64,000 nt of DNA, taken from positions 8,308,001 to 8,372,000 of the forward strand of contig NZ_JACHMY010000001.1 of the NCBI RefSeq assembly GCF_014205135.1, in the 5' to 3' direction. The translations under genes and the position numbers were made by a program. This document shows, one piece after another, positions 19,065-27,884 of this stretch; the first letter of the stretch is position 1, and each line of letters begins with the position of its first letter. The notes under the pieces are model-generated. The model was not told where the DNA came from and made no database searches. It was given only the letters and a program-made list of their open reading frames with translations. The DNA comes from Kribbella italica. Its GTDB lineage: Bacteria > Actinomycetota > Actinomycetes > Propionibacteriales > Kribbellaceae.

Positions 19065-20356
19065 AACGACGCAAGGTGACCGCGGCGCTGCTGGCGCTGG
19101 GGCTGACCGGAGTCGCCGCAGCCTGCGGCGGCAGTGACGGCGGAGGTGATGCCGACGCGGCCGCCCAGGCCAAGGGCGAGATCACCGTCTGGTTGTCGAA
19201 CAACGCCGAGGAAGTGGCCTGGGGCAAGCAGATGGTGGCGGCCTGGAACGCCGCGCATCCGGAGGAGAAGGTCACGGCGCAGGAGATCCCGACCGGGAAG
19301 AGCTCCGAGGAAGTGATCGGGGCCGCGATCACGGCGGGCAACGCGCCGTGCCTGATCTTCAACACCTCGCCGGCCTCGGTGTCGCAGTTCCAGAAGCAGG
19401 GTGGCCTGGTGGCGCTCGACGGCTTCGACGGCGGCAAGGAGTACGTCGAGAGCCGCACCGGCAAGGTCGCCGAGCAGTACAGGTCCACGGACGGCAAGTA
19501 CTACCAGCTGCCCTGGAAGGACAACCCGGTGATGATCTTCTACAACAAGAAGGCCTTCGCCAAGGCGGGCATCGACACCACGAAGCCGCCGCTGGCGACG
19601 TACGACGAGTTCCTGGCCACGTCGCGCAAGCTGGTCGCCGCCAAGGCCGCGAAGTTCGCGATCTACCCGGCGCCGAGCAACGAGTTCTACCAGTCCTGGT
19701 TCGACTTCTACCCGTTGTTCGCGGCCGAGTCCGGCGGCAAGCAACTGGTGGCCGACGGCAAGGCGCAGTTCGCCTCGGACGAGGGCAAGAAGGTCGCGGG
19801 GTTCTGGCGGACCATGTACGCCGACAAGCTGGCCTCGCAGGAGAAGTACACCGGCGACTCGTTCGTCGACGGCACCGCCGCGATGGCGATCGTCGGCCCG
19901 TGGGCGGTCGCGACGTACAAGGGCAAGGTCGAGTGGGGCGCCGTCCCGGTGCCGACGTCGGCCGGCAAGCCCGCGAACGAGACGTACACGTTCAGCGACG
20001 CGAAGAACGTCGCGATGTACTCCGCCTGCAAGAACCGCGGGACGGCGTGGGAGGTGCTGAAGTTCGCCACCAGCAAGGAGCAGGACGGCAAGTTGCTGGA
20101 GGCCACCGGCCAGATGCCGCTGCGCGACGCGGTCGCCACGGCGTACCCGGAGTACTTCCAGAAGAACCCGGACTACCAGCAGTTCGCCGACCAGGCGGCC
20201 CGCACGGTCGAGGTCCCGAACGTGCCGAACTCGATCACGATCTGGCAGACCTTCCGTGACGCGTACTCCAAGTCCGTGATCTTCGGCCAGGAAGACCCGG
20301 GCGCGGCCCTCGACGGCGCCGTCCAGAAGGTCGATCAGCTCGCCAAGCAGTCATGA
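19061..20356 (+). CDS. Extracellular sugar-binding lipoprotein of second ABC importer
   Basis: A 431-residue CUT1 solute-binding protein with a basic start M-K-R-R-K and lipobox V-A-A-A-C. The mature N-terminus reads G-E-I-T-V-W-L-S-N-N. Central Y-Q-L-P-W and F-Y-N-K-K-A-F are family landmarks, as is V-G-P-W-A-V-A-T. It begins inside the lacI stop codon region (ATGA). The ligand is probably a mannose-containing or related oligosaccharide, judged only from the GH130 enzyme downstream. Confidence 0.93.
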   Translation: MKRRKVTAALLALGLTGVAAACGGSDGGGDADAAAQAKGEITVWLSNNAEEVAWGKQMVAAWNAAHPEEKVTAQEIPTGKSSEEVIGAAITAGNAPCLIFNTSPASVSQFQKQGGLVALDGFDGGKEYVESRTGKVAEQYRSTDGKYYQLPWKDNPVMIFYNKKAFAKAGIDTTKPPLATYDEFLATSRKLVAAKAAKFAIYPAPSNEFYQSWFDFYPLFAAESGGKQLVADGKAQFASDEGKKVAGFWRTMYADKLASQEKYTGDSFVDGTAAMAIVGPWAVATYKGKVEWGAVPVPTSAGKPANETYTFSDAKNVAMYSACKNRGTAWEVLKFATSKEQDGKLLEATGQMPLRDAVATAYPEYFQKNPDYQQFADQAARTVEVPNVPNSITIWQTFRDAYSKSVIFGQEDPGAALDGAVQKVDQLAKQS

Positions 20357-21252
20357 GCAAGCGTACCGGGGTGCTGGGCAAGGTCCTCGGCAAACAGCCG
20401 ATCGGGTCGTTGTTCGTCACCCCGTACGTGGTCTTCCTGGCGGCGGTCTTCGCCTACCCGCTCGGGTTCGCCGTGTACATGTCGTTCCACGACTACTTCT
20501 TCACCGCGCCCGGCGCGATCGTGGAGCGGCCGTTCGTCGGGTTCGAGAACTACGCGACCATGCTGTCGGACCCGGCGGTCCGGCGCTCGTTCGTCAACGT
20601 CGGCATCTTCCTGCTGATCAACGTGCCGCTGACCGTGGTGCTGTCGCTGCTGCTGGCGTACGCGCTCAACGGGGCTGTGCGGTGGCGCGGGTTCTTCCGG
20701 GTCAGTTACTACGTCCCCTATGTGACGGCGAGCGTCGCGGTGGTCGGCGTCTGGCTGTTCCTGTTCAACTCCAACGGCCTGGTGAACTCCGTGCTCGGGC
20801 CGCTCGCGCCTGATCCGTCCTGGCTGGTCAACTCGAACCTGGCGATGCCGACGGTCGCGATCTACGTGACCTGGAAACAGCTCGGGTTCTTCATCCTGCT
20901 CTACCTGGCCGCGCTGCAGAACGTGTCGAAGGACCTGTACGAGGCGGCGTCGATGGACGGCGCCGGGCGGATCAAGTCGTTCTGGAACGTGACCGTGCCG
21001 GGGGTCCGGCCGGCCACGACGCTCGTCGTCCTGCTGGCGACCGTGACCGGGGCGAACCTGTTCACCGAGCCGTACCTGCTGACCGGTGGCGGCGGTCCAG
21101 ACGGCGCGTCGGCGTCGCCGGTCCTGATCATGTACCAGCGCGGAATCGAGCAGGGCAACCCCGACATCGGGGCCGCGATCGGGGTGCTGCTCGTGGTCGG
21201 CGTACTGATTCTGGCGCTGGTCGAACGACGCTTCGTCGGGAGGGAGAACTAG
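20353..21252 (+). CDS. Sugar ABC permease, MalF type (second importer)
   Basis: A 299-residue permease with six helices. The EAA loop reads Y-E-A-A-S-M-D-G-A-G-R-I-K-S. The periplasmic N-terminal segment Y-M-S-F-H-D-Y-F-F is typical. The ATG overlaps the binding-protein stop by 4 bp. Its TAG stop is followed at once by the GTG of the next permease. Confidence 0.94.
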   Translation: MSKRTGVLGKVLGKQPIGSLFVTPYVVFLAAVFAYPLGFAVYMSFHDYFFTAPGAIVERPFVGFENYATMLSDPAVRRSFVNVGIFLLINVPLTVVLSLLLAYALNGAVRWRGFFRVSYYVPYVTASVAVVGVWLFLFNSNGLVNSVLGPLAPDPSWLVNSNLAMPTVAIYVTWKQLGFFILLYLAALQNVSKDLYEAASMDGAGRIKSFWNVTVPGVRPATTLVVLLATVTGANLFTEPYLLTGGGGPDGASASPVLIMYQRGIEQGNPDIGAAIGVLLVVGVLILALVERRFVGREN

Positions 21253-22077
21253 GTGAAGAGCCCGTGGAAGTTTCTGGGCCTGCTGGTCGGGGCGTTCGTC
21301 TTCCTGTTCCCCTTCTACTACATGCTCGTCGGCAGCCTGCAGGCCGAGCCGGATCCGTCGGTCGGCGGCGCGTTCCCCTCGCCGGGGAACCTGACCGGGC
21401 ACAACTACGCCGAGATCAACGCGGCGATCAACCTCGGGCGGTCCCTGCTGAACTCGGGGATCTTCACCGGTGGGGTCATTCTGGGCACGCTCGTGTTCGG
21501 CGTACTGGCGGGCTACGCGCTGGCGCGGCTGCAGTTCCGCGGCCGGGGCGCGGTGTTCAACCTGGTGCTGCTGGTCCAGGTGGTCCCGTTCCAGCTGCTC
21601 ACGATCCCGCTGTACGTGATGATCGTGCGCAGCTACGGGCTGGCCGACTCCTACCTCGGCATGATCCTGCCGTTCGCGATCAACTCGACCGCGGTGTTCG
21701 TCTTCCGGCAGTACTTCCTGCAGCTGCCGCAGGAGCTGTTCGACGCGGCCCGGATCGACGGCGCCGGTGAGCTCGCCATCCTGTGGCGGGTCGCGATCCC
21801 GTTGGTCAAGCCGGCGCTGCTGACCGGCGTACTGCTGACCTTCATCGGTCCGTGGAACGAGTTCCTCTGGCCGTTCCTGATCACCAAGCAGCAGGACCTG
21901 CAGCCACTCGCGGTCTCGCTGTCCAACTACCTGACCACTGTGTCGGCGCGGGCCGCGAACCCGTTCGGCGCCGTCCTGGCCGGGGCCTGTGTCCTGGCCG
22001 CGCCGGCCGTCGCGCTGTTCGTGATCTTCCAGCGCCGATTCATCTCCTCCAGCCTCGAGTCCGGGGTCAAGGGCTGA
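21253..22077 (+). CDS. Sugar ABC permease, MalG type (second importer)
   Basis: A 274-residue permease starting at GTG directly abutting the upstream stop. GGGAGG 6-10 bases upstream inside the previous gene serves as ribosome binding site. Six helices; EAA loop F-D-A-A-R-I-D-G-A-G-E-L; C-terminus S-G-V-K-G. As in the first importer, no ATPase gene is encoded nearby. Confidence 0.94.
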   Translation: MKSPWKFLGLLVGAFVFLFPFYYMLVGSLQAEPDPSVGGAFPSPGNLTGHNYAEINAAINLGRSLLNSGIFTGGVILGTLVFGVLAGYALARLQFRGRGAVFNLVLLVQVVPFQLLTIPLYVMIVRSYGLADSYLGMILPFAINSTAVFVFRQYFLQLPQELFDAARIDGAGELAILWRVAIPLVKPALLTGVLLTFIGPWNEFLWPFLITKQQDLQPLAVSLSNYLTTVSARAANPFGAVLAGACVLAAPAVALFVIFQRRFISSSLESGVKG

Positions 22078-22095
22078 TTTCGAAAGGGTTTTGCT

Positions 22096-23154
22096 GTGAC
22101 TGTTCCCTACACACTGACGCGGGTCGGTGTCGTGATGACGCCCGAGCCGGGCAACGAGCTGGAGTCCGAGGGTGTACTGAACCCGGCCTCCGGGCACACG
22201 CCTGACGGCACGTTGTACCTGCTGCCGCGATTGGTTGCTCCGGGCAATGTTTCCCGGGTCGGGCTGGCCCGCGTCGCGTTGACTGACGGTGTTCCTGTCG
22301 GGGTCTCCCGCGAAGGTGTCGTCCTGGCGCCCGACGAGGGCTGGGAGCGCGGCCTGAACAACGCCGGCGTCGAGGACCCGCGGGTGACGTGGATCCCGTC
22401 GCTGGGCAAGCACGTGATGACGTACGTCGCGTACGGGCCGCTCGGGCCGAAGCCGGCGCTCGCGGTGTCGGACGACCTGCGGACCTGGACGCGGCTCGGG
22501 CCGCTGCACTTCGAGTACGAGGCCGCGCTGGACACGGATCTGAACCTGTTCCCGAACAAGGACACGGTGTTCTTCCCCGAGCCCGTGCCGGGGCCGGACG
22601 GCGAACCGTCGTACGCGATGCTGCACCGGCCGATGTGGGACCTGGGCTGGTTCCGCGACGGCGAGGGCGTGCACCTGCCCGCCGGCGTGACCGACGACCG
22701 GCCGGGGATCTGGGTGTCGTTCGTGCCCGTCTCCGAGGTCGAGCGAGGGCTGGAGAACCTGGTGCACCTGCGGCATCACCGGTTGGTCGCCATGTCCGAG
22801 CATCCCTTCGAGGCCTTGAAGATCGGCGCCGGCCCCGCGCCGCTGCGGGTGCCCGAGGGCTGGCTCGTGATCCACCACGGGGTGACGGGGGAGCAGCCGA
22901 AGGGCTTCGATCCCACGACGCAGAAGGTCAGCTACGCGGCGGGTGCGCTGCTGCTGTCGTTCGAGGACGTGACGAAGGTTCTGGACCGGACCGTGGAGCC
23001 GATCCTGGTCCCGGAGACCGAGGAAGAGCGGATCGGGACGGTCGGCAACGTCGTCTTCCCGACCGCGATCGAGGAGGTGGACGGCGTGCACTACGTCTTC
23101 TACGGCATGGCCGACGCCGCGATCGGCGTCGCTCGTTTGGACCGGCTCTCATGA
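22096..23154 (+). CDS. GH130-like glycoside phosphorylase/hydrolase
   Basis: A 352-residue five-bladed beta-propeller candidate. GH130 landmarks: N-N-A-G-V-E-D-P-R-V-T (the catalytic/metal Asp region), N-K-D-T-V-F-F-P-E, K-I-G-A-G-P-A-P-L-R, W-L-V-I-H-H-G-V and Y-G-M-A-D-A-A-I-G-V-A. GH130 enzymes phosphorolyse or hydrolyse beta-mannosides. No signal peptide is present, so it should act on imported oligosaccharides. It begins with GTG 22096, 18 bp after the permease. Whether it is phosphorylase or hydrolase depends on phosphate-binding residues I cannot assign with certainty. Confidence 0.87.
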   Translation: MTVPYTLTRVGVVMTPEPGNELESEGVLNPASGHTPDGTLYLLPRLVAPGNVSRVGLARVALTDGVPVGVSREGVVLAPDEGWERGLNNAGVEDPRVTWIPSLGKHVMTYVAYGPLGPKPALAVSDDLRTWTRLGPLHFEYEAALDTDLNLFPNKDTVFFPEPVPGPDGEPSYAMLHRPMWDLGWFRDGEGVHLPAGVTDDRPGIWVSFVPVSEVERGLENLVHLRHHRLVAMSEHPFEALKIGAGPAPLRVPEGWLVIHHGVTGEQPKGFDPTTQKVSYAAGALLLSFEDVTKVLDRTVEPILVPETEEERIGTVGNVVFPTAIEEVDGVHYVFYGMADAAIGVARLDRLS

Positions 23155-25208
23155 CGGGCTCACGGCGTACGGAGACCGGGCATGGGGTCTCTCGGCGTGC
23201 GGTTCTCGGCGGATCGCTCGCACTGGCCGCTGGGTTGCCCACGGCAACGGCTGCTGGTGGGACCGTCACCTCCTCACCTTCCAAGTACCAGCGCGCCAAC
23301 CTCAGTCACCTCGACTACTTGGGTGACGAGGTGACGCCTCCTGCAACCCCGAACCACTCGACCTACGGCTCCGGCCCGCTCGGCGTCCTCTGGACGTACG
23401 CCGACCGCCGCGCCGACGGCACCTACGCCCGGATCGGCGGCGGCCCGTACGACGCCGCCACCGACACCTACGCCCAAGGCGCCTTCAACGCCGACGACCT
23501 CGCCCGCGCGGCCGTCGTCTACCTGCGCCACTACCGCGCCCACCGCGACGCCCACAGCCGCTCGGCGGCGTACGGGTTGTTGCGCGGGCTGACCTATCTG
23601 CAGACCACCAGCGGCGCCAACGCCGGCAACGTGGTGCTCTGGATGCAGCCGGACGGCACCCTCAACCCGAGCGCCGAGCCGGTCGAACTGCCGGACCCGT
23701 CGGACAGCGGGCCGTCGTACTGGCTGGCCCGGACGGTCTGGGCGCTGGGAGAGGGCTACGAGACCTTTGAGCGAGTCGACCCCGCGTTCGCGCGCTTCCT
23801 CCGCACCCGCATGGAGTTGGCCCTCGACGCCCTCGACCGCCAGGTGCTGGTCAAGTACGGCACCTGGAACATCGTCGACGGCCGCCGGGTCCCCGCCTGG
23901 CTCATCGTCGCGGGCGCCGATGCCACCGCGGAGGCTGTGCTGGGGCTGAGCGCGTACGTCCGAGCAGGAGCGGGCGCAGCCCGAGCCCGCCGCTCTCTCG
24001 CCCGCTTCGCCGAGGCCATTGCCGCCATGGACGCCGGTGGCATCCGCGAGTGGCCCTTCCGCGCACTGCTCCCGTGGGGCGAGTCGATCTCCAACTGGCA
24101 CGCCTGGGGCGCCCAGATGCCGTCCGCACTCGCCGAAGCCTCCACCACCCTGCACAACCCGCGCCTACTCACCCCGGCCATCGGCGACACCGCCGGCTTC
24201 ACCCCACTGCTGCTGACGGCAGGCGGCCCGGACAACGGCTGGCTGCCGGCGCCCATCGACCGCACGCAGATCGCGTACGGCGTCGACGCCCGCCTGCAAG
24301 GCCTGCTCGGCGTAGCCTCAGCCGGCAACCGCCCCGGCCTGCGCCAGGTCGCCGCGTTCGTCGCCGCCTGGTACTTCGGCGCCAACCACGCGGGTGAACC
24401 GGCGTACGACGTTGCCACCGGCCGCACGTACGACGGCATCTCCGGCGACGGCGTCATCAACCGCAACTCCGGCGCCGAGTCCACCATCCACGGACTGCTC
24501 TCGATGCTCGCGCTGGACGCGAATCCCGCTGTCGCCCGCCAGGCCCAAGCACTGGCGACCGCTGGGATGTCGACTGCTGCCTCTGGCTCCGCTCCCGGCT
24601 CGGCTTCGGGTGGACGAGTCCTCTCAGGCCTGCAGGTGGTCGAGGCCGAGTCCGCCCAACTCACCTCCGGAGCCACGGTCGTCACCCCACCATCGGCCTG
24701 GACCGGCGAATCCCAATGGAGCAACGGCTCCTACGTCGCCCTCCCCGCCGGCTCCCGAGCCGTCTGGACCCTTCCACCGTCCACCGAAGGGCGCCTCGTG
24801 CTCCCGGTCGTCGACCTCGTCCCCGACCGCTCAGCCGGTACGAGCGCATGGTCCACCGGCGGCGTGATCCGCCACGGCTCCGGCGGCCCCCAGGGAGTCT
24901 CGGCCGCCCCCGGCGCTCTGCTCCCCGTGGGCGTCGGGCTGCTCCCCGCAGCCGCCACGACCCTCACCGCCTCGTCAACCGGCCCCAACGTCCGCGTCGA
25001 CGCCCTCCTCCTGCTCCCACTGATCAGCAAACTCCAACTCGGCACCAACGAACTCCTGGTCAGCGTCGACCGCCACCCCCGCACGGTCCAGGTCACCCGC
25101 CGCGGAACCGCCTACTCGTACACGTCCTCCGGCCAGCTCCACTCCCGCCGACCAGCGAACGGCCGAGCAGAAGTCCTCCCCGGCGGCTTCACCGTCGTAC
25201 TGAACTGA
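23151..25208 (+). CDS. Tat-exported large protein, probable alpha/alpha-toroid glycan-active enzyme with CBM-like domain
   Basis: A 685-residue protein that overlaps GH130 as ATGA. The N-terminus V-S-R-R-A-V-L-G-G-S-L-A-L-A-A is a twin-arginine signal. Residues ~50-460 are helix-rich with repeated Y-W-L-A-R-T-V-W-A-L-G-E-G and aromatic clusters, like (alpha/alpha)6 toroid glycosidases or lyases. Residues ~495-620 (V-V-E-A-E-S-A-Q-L ... V-R-V-D-A-L-L-L-L-P) look like a CBM6/35-type beta-sandwich. I cannot name a CAZy family. Export plus the operon with an importer suggests it processes the extracellular polymer feeding the transporter. Confidence 0.7.
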   Translation: MTGSRRTETGHGVSRRAVLGGSLALAAGLPTATAAGGTVTSSPSKYQRANLSHLDYLGDEVTPPATPNHSTYGSGPLGVLWTYADRRADGTYARIGGGPYDAATDTYAQGAFNADDLARAAVVYLRHYRAHRDAHSRSAAYGLLRGLTYLQTTSGANAGNVVLWMQPDGTLNPSAEPVELPDPSDSGPSYWLARTVWALGEGYETFERVDPAFARFLRTRMELALDALDRQVLVKYGTWNIVDGRRVPAWLIVAGADATAEAVLGLSAYVRAGAGAARARRSLARFAEAIAAMDAGGIREWPFRALLPWGESISNWHAWGAQMPSALAEASTTLHNPRLLTPAIGDTAGFTPLLLTAGGPDNGWLPAPIDRTQIAYGVDARLQGLLGVASAGNRPGLRQVAAFVAAWYFGANHAGEPAYDVATGRTYDGISGDGVINRNSGAESTIHGLLSMLALDANPAVARQAQALATAGMSTAASGSAPGSASGGRVLSGLQVVEAESAQLTSGATVVTPPSAWTGESQWSNGSYVALPAGSRAVWTLPPSTEGRLVLPVVDLVPDRSAGTSAWSTGGVIRHGSGGPQGVSAAPGALLPVGVGLLPAAATTLTASSTGPNVRVDALLLLPLISKLQLGTNELLVSVDRHPRTVQVTRRGTAYSYTSSGQLHSRRPANGRAEVLPGGFTVVLN

Positions 25209-26259
25209 GCGCCTCCAAACACCAGTCAGCAACGAACTCCAGCGCCAAACCCCTCTGCTGGAAGAGCTGCCGACTGTCGGCCTGCTGGTGGTACGCGCGA
25301 TGAGCCGCGTCCCCCGCCTGCCCCAGCAGCGCCGGCAGCAACCAGGCGTACTTCACCCCCGACGCCATCACCGCCAGCCGCACCTGATCGGCCGCACCGC
25401 TCCATCCACCTTCGCGCAGCCCGTCGAGGTACTCATCGATGCAGGTCTCGGCCAACTCCTGGATCCGCTCCGCCGGCCAGAACAGATCGAACACGGCATC
25501 CGGGATGTGATTGCCGAGATCCTCACCCAGCGCGCCGTCCCCCGTGAACGCCCAGTCCAGCAAGGCGATCTCCCCACCCGGCCGGCGAATCAAGTTGCTC
25601 ACCCAGAGATCCAAATGACACCGCCGCCGCGGCAGCCCTTCGACCAGCGTCAGAAGACTGTTGCGCTCGGCAACAAGCTGGCCCCACTTCTCCCGCAGCC
25701 CCTCCGGCCAGTGCTCCGCCACCAACGGCCGACCCCACGCGTCATCGTCGTCCAGCAGCCCCCACGGAACCACCCGGCTGGTCGAGTAGTCCCGCAAGAA
25801 CCCCACCGACGTCCACCCAACCGCCTCACTCGGCCGAGCCTGCCACCGCCCACACGCCCGCGCGACCGCCCCATGATCCCCCAACGAGAACCCGGTCCCC
25901 GGCGTACCGACGACGTCCTCCAGCCACAACACCGCCCCACCGTCGTACTCATCGATCTCAGCCTCCGGCAGCCAGAGCCCAGCCTCCCGCAACCGCTCCC
26001 GCAGCCCGCCGTCCCGGTAAACCTCAACTTCCCGCCGCCAGTAATTCCAGTGCCGAGGCTCCACCGACCCCACCCAAGAGGCCGCCCGCTCATCGCCCCG
26101 GTCAGGTCCTTCGCCTCCCGCCCCCGGCTCGCGAAGCTCCTTGCGGATGACCGTCCTGCCACCCACATCCGTCACCCGCTCAACCGAAGCGGTAACCGCG
26201 TTCAACGGATTGTGCCGCAGCGACGTACGGAACGCTGGTTGCTCACTCACCCCACTCAT
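25189..26259 (-). CDS. Aminoglycoside/choline-kinase-like phosphotransferase (APH family)
   Basis: A ~356-residue protein with the APH catalytic core: Brenner-type loop C-H-L-D-L-W-V-S-N-L, then metal-binding segment A-L-L-D-W-A-F-T-G-D-G-A-L-G-E-D-L. Substrate is unknown; the family covers aminoglycosides, choline, homoserine and others. ATG 26259 (M-S-G-V-S-E-Q-P) is chosen because upstream in-frame sequence is low-complexity. It lacks a clear Shine-Dalgarno, and GTG 26250 is an alternative. It overlaps the preceding gene tail-to-tail by 20 bp. Confidence 0.78.
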   Translation of the reverse strand: MSGVSEQPAFRTSLRHNPLNAVTASVERVTDVGGRTVIRKELREPGAGGEGPDRGDERAASWVGSVEPRHWNYWRREVEVYRDGGLRERLREAGLWLPEAEIDEYDGGAVLWLEDVVGTPGTGFSLGDHGAVARACGRWQARPSEAVGWTSVGFLRDYSTSRVVPWGLLDDDDAWGRPLVAEHWPEGLREKWGQLVAERNSLLTLVEGLPRRRCHLDLWVSNLIRRPGGEIALLDWAFTGDGALGEDLGNHIPDAVFDLFWPAERIQELAETCIDEYLDGLREGGWSGAADQVRLAVMASGVKYAWLLPALLGQAGDAAHRAYHQQADSRQLFQQRGLALEFVADWCLEALSSVRR

Positions 26260-26650
26260 CCAACCAGCAAGACAAGTAGCCCAGAACGCGAATACGGGAC
26301 CCAACACCAACCGACCGCTCTGACGCCCCTCGAAAGCTGTGCCCCCCTCCCAGCCCTGCCATCTACTCCTACCGCCCCGGCCCTCACGCACCTGCACGCC
26401 CGACCACCATCCAGCGCCCCCGCATTCCACCCACCCTCCCGATGACCGCGCGGTGCACCCGGACCCCGTGGGCCCGGCGCCCGCCCCGACCCATCCCTGC
26501 GCCCGCCCCCGACCCGCCCTGGCGCCAGAGCCGCCGCGCACCAACCCCACGCCATCTGCAGTGGCACCCAAGTCCCCAACTCCCCGCAGGCAGCACCACC
26601 GCTACCGCAACAATCACCTCCACCTCCTCCTTTCGCCTCGACCACCGTGA

Positions 26651-26731
26651 TCACCACCACCGCGATTGCCTAACACCACCACAGCGATTGCCTACCACCA
26701 CCACCGCGACGCCTACCACCACCGCGACGCC
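26651..26731. repeat. Tandem ~22-bp repeat, four copies
   Basis: Units begin near 26651, 26673, 26695 and 26716. The first two follow (C)ACCACCACCGCGATTGCCTA with few changes; the third and fourth carry GCGACGCC instead of GCGATTGCC and are slightly shorter. This is a small degenerate array without dyad symmetry or CRISPR-like spacers. Confidence 0.8.
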
Positions 26732-27117
26732 CGCCGGGCACCGCGAACACGACCGCCAGCACCTAGCCTCCGGTGCGCGGCTGGTTCACGCCCGGGCCGC
26801 GTACGCCGGACGGGCCATGGGCCCGCATCGGTCGGGCTGTGTAGACCGAGTTGCATCAGCTGAGCTGCGCCCCCAAGTCGGCTACGCCAGTTCGGGCTAC
26901 GTGCCACGGACTGAGTCTGCCGAGCTGCTGGGCTCGAGCCGCCGATGCTCGGCCGACTCGCACTCGGCCCGGGCCACCGGGCCACCAGGGCTTGCGGGTT
27001 GTGCAACCGAGCCTGCATCAGCGAGCGGCGCCTCCGAGCATCGTCGTCGGCGCCGTGTCAGCTCCGGTTGCATGGCATGAGGCGGGTCAGCCGATCTGCT
27101 TGAGGTTGACCCGGCGG

Positions 27118-27157
27118 TCTGTCTACTCGCCGGGCCAGTGCCCGGCCAGTAGACAGA
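27118..27157. terminator. Long hairpin downstream of the Rv3235-like gene
   Basis: An 18-bp inverted repeat with one mismatch (TCTGTCTACTCGCCGGGC against its partner) and a 4-base CAGT loop. There is no T-run, so it may be a transcript-stabilising or Rho-associated end 120 bp beyond the minus-strand stop at 27278, or the remains of a mobile-element end. Confidence 0.55.
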
Positions 27158-27277
27158 TCAGCATCTCGGGTTTGGCTGTTGGGTCTTAGCTGGTCCGCTC
27201 AACCGCGGACGCAGGGCTGGCTCGCCCTGGTCCCGACGGCTGGGCCGCAGGCCGAGCCGTCGCCCGAGCCCGCAGCC

Positions 27278-27883
27278 TCAGCCGAGTTCCAGGGCGGTGC
27301 AGACCCAGCGGCCTCGGCGGATCTCCAGGCGTAGGGCCATTGCTCGGGAGCGGCCGCTGGTGCGGAGGTGGGCGGCTACCTCGGCTACGCCGTCCTCGGG
27401 GCGGCAGACGTGGACCGAGCGGACTGAGCTGCGCTCCTTCGTCGCCCGCTTTCCGGCGGTGGTTGTCAGTCCGAGCAGGCGCACCCGGCGGTGCACGTCG
27501 ACGTACACGGCAGTGTCCGTCCAGCGGGTCAGCTGGCTGACCGGCCGGTCCCCGCCGATGGTCTCGGCGATCGCCTGGGCCAGCAGGGTCGCCCACATGC
27601 GGACATCCGGCAGCGCAGGGCTGACCGGTACCAGCCGCAGCGTCGGCCGGGCAGGAGCGGCCAGCTCCTCGTCGGCCTCGTACTGCAGCGCCAAAGCGCC
27701 CTGGGTCGGCACAACCTCCTGCGGCTTCCGGAGCGCGGTTGCGCCGGTCGGATAGGTCTGCGGCGCGTTGCGCTCTGCCAGGACGCCGCCCCTCGTGGGT
27801 GCATCGTCGACGCTGACCGTCGGCGCCTGGTCCTGGGAGGTGGAGGTCTGGGGGACGGCGGTGAGGTTTCGTCGGGTAGTCAT
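27278..27883 (-). CDS. Rv3235-family (DUF6459-like) protein
   Basis: A 201-residue protein. Residues ~1-90 are disordered and Pro/Thr/Ala-rich; residues ~95-200 form the conserved domain with W-A-T-L-L-A-Q-A-I-A-E-T-I-G-G-D-R-P-V and D-V-H-R-R-V-R-L-L-G-L, then V-H-V-C-R-P-E-D-G-V-A-E-V. Function is unknown. AGGAG inside the LysM gene end provides its ribosome binding site and only one base separates the two genes, so they are translated together. In M. tuberculosis Rv3235 lies near secA1, matching the position here. Confidence 0.82.
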   Translation of the reverse strand: MTTRRNLTAVPQTSTSQDQAPTVSVDDAPTRGGVLAERNAPQTYPTGATALRKPQEVVPTQGALALQYEADEELAAPARPTLRLVPVSPALPDVRMWATLLAQAIAETIGGDRPVSQLTRWTDTAVYVDVHRRVRLLGLTTTAGKRATKERSSVRSVHVCRPEDGVAEVAAHLRTSGRSRAMALRLEIRRGRWVCTALELG

Positions 27884-27884
27884 G

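Larger units (their letters stand above)
26260..27277. other. Gene-poor low-complexity interval
   Basis: About 1 kb with no reading frame that resembles a protein. 26300-26650 is C-rich on the plus strand, 26651-26731 holds a short tandem repeat, and 27118-27157 a long hairpin. The rest (26760-27100) is ordinary high-GC DNA lacking third-position G/C periodicity. It marks the right edge of the sugar island. Confidence 0.6.

Noticed and set aside
20335..23091. 918-residue minus-strand open frame opposite the second ABC operon
   Set aside because: Arg/Gln/Asp-rich shadow of highly GC-biased genes; the sense genes have clear family motifs.
26442..27080. Plus-strand 212-residue frame as a gene
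   Set aside because: Pro/Thr/Ala/Arg-rich, spans the tandem repeat, no ribosome binding site and no domain.
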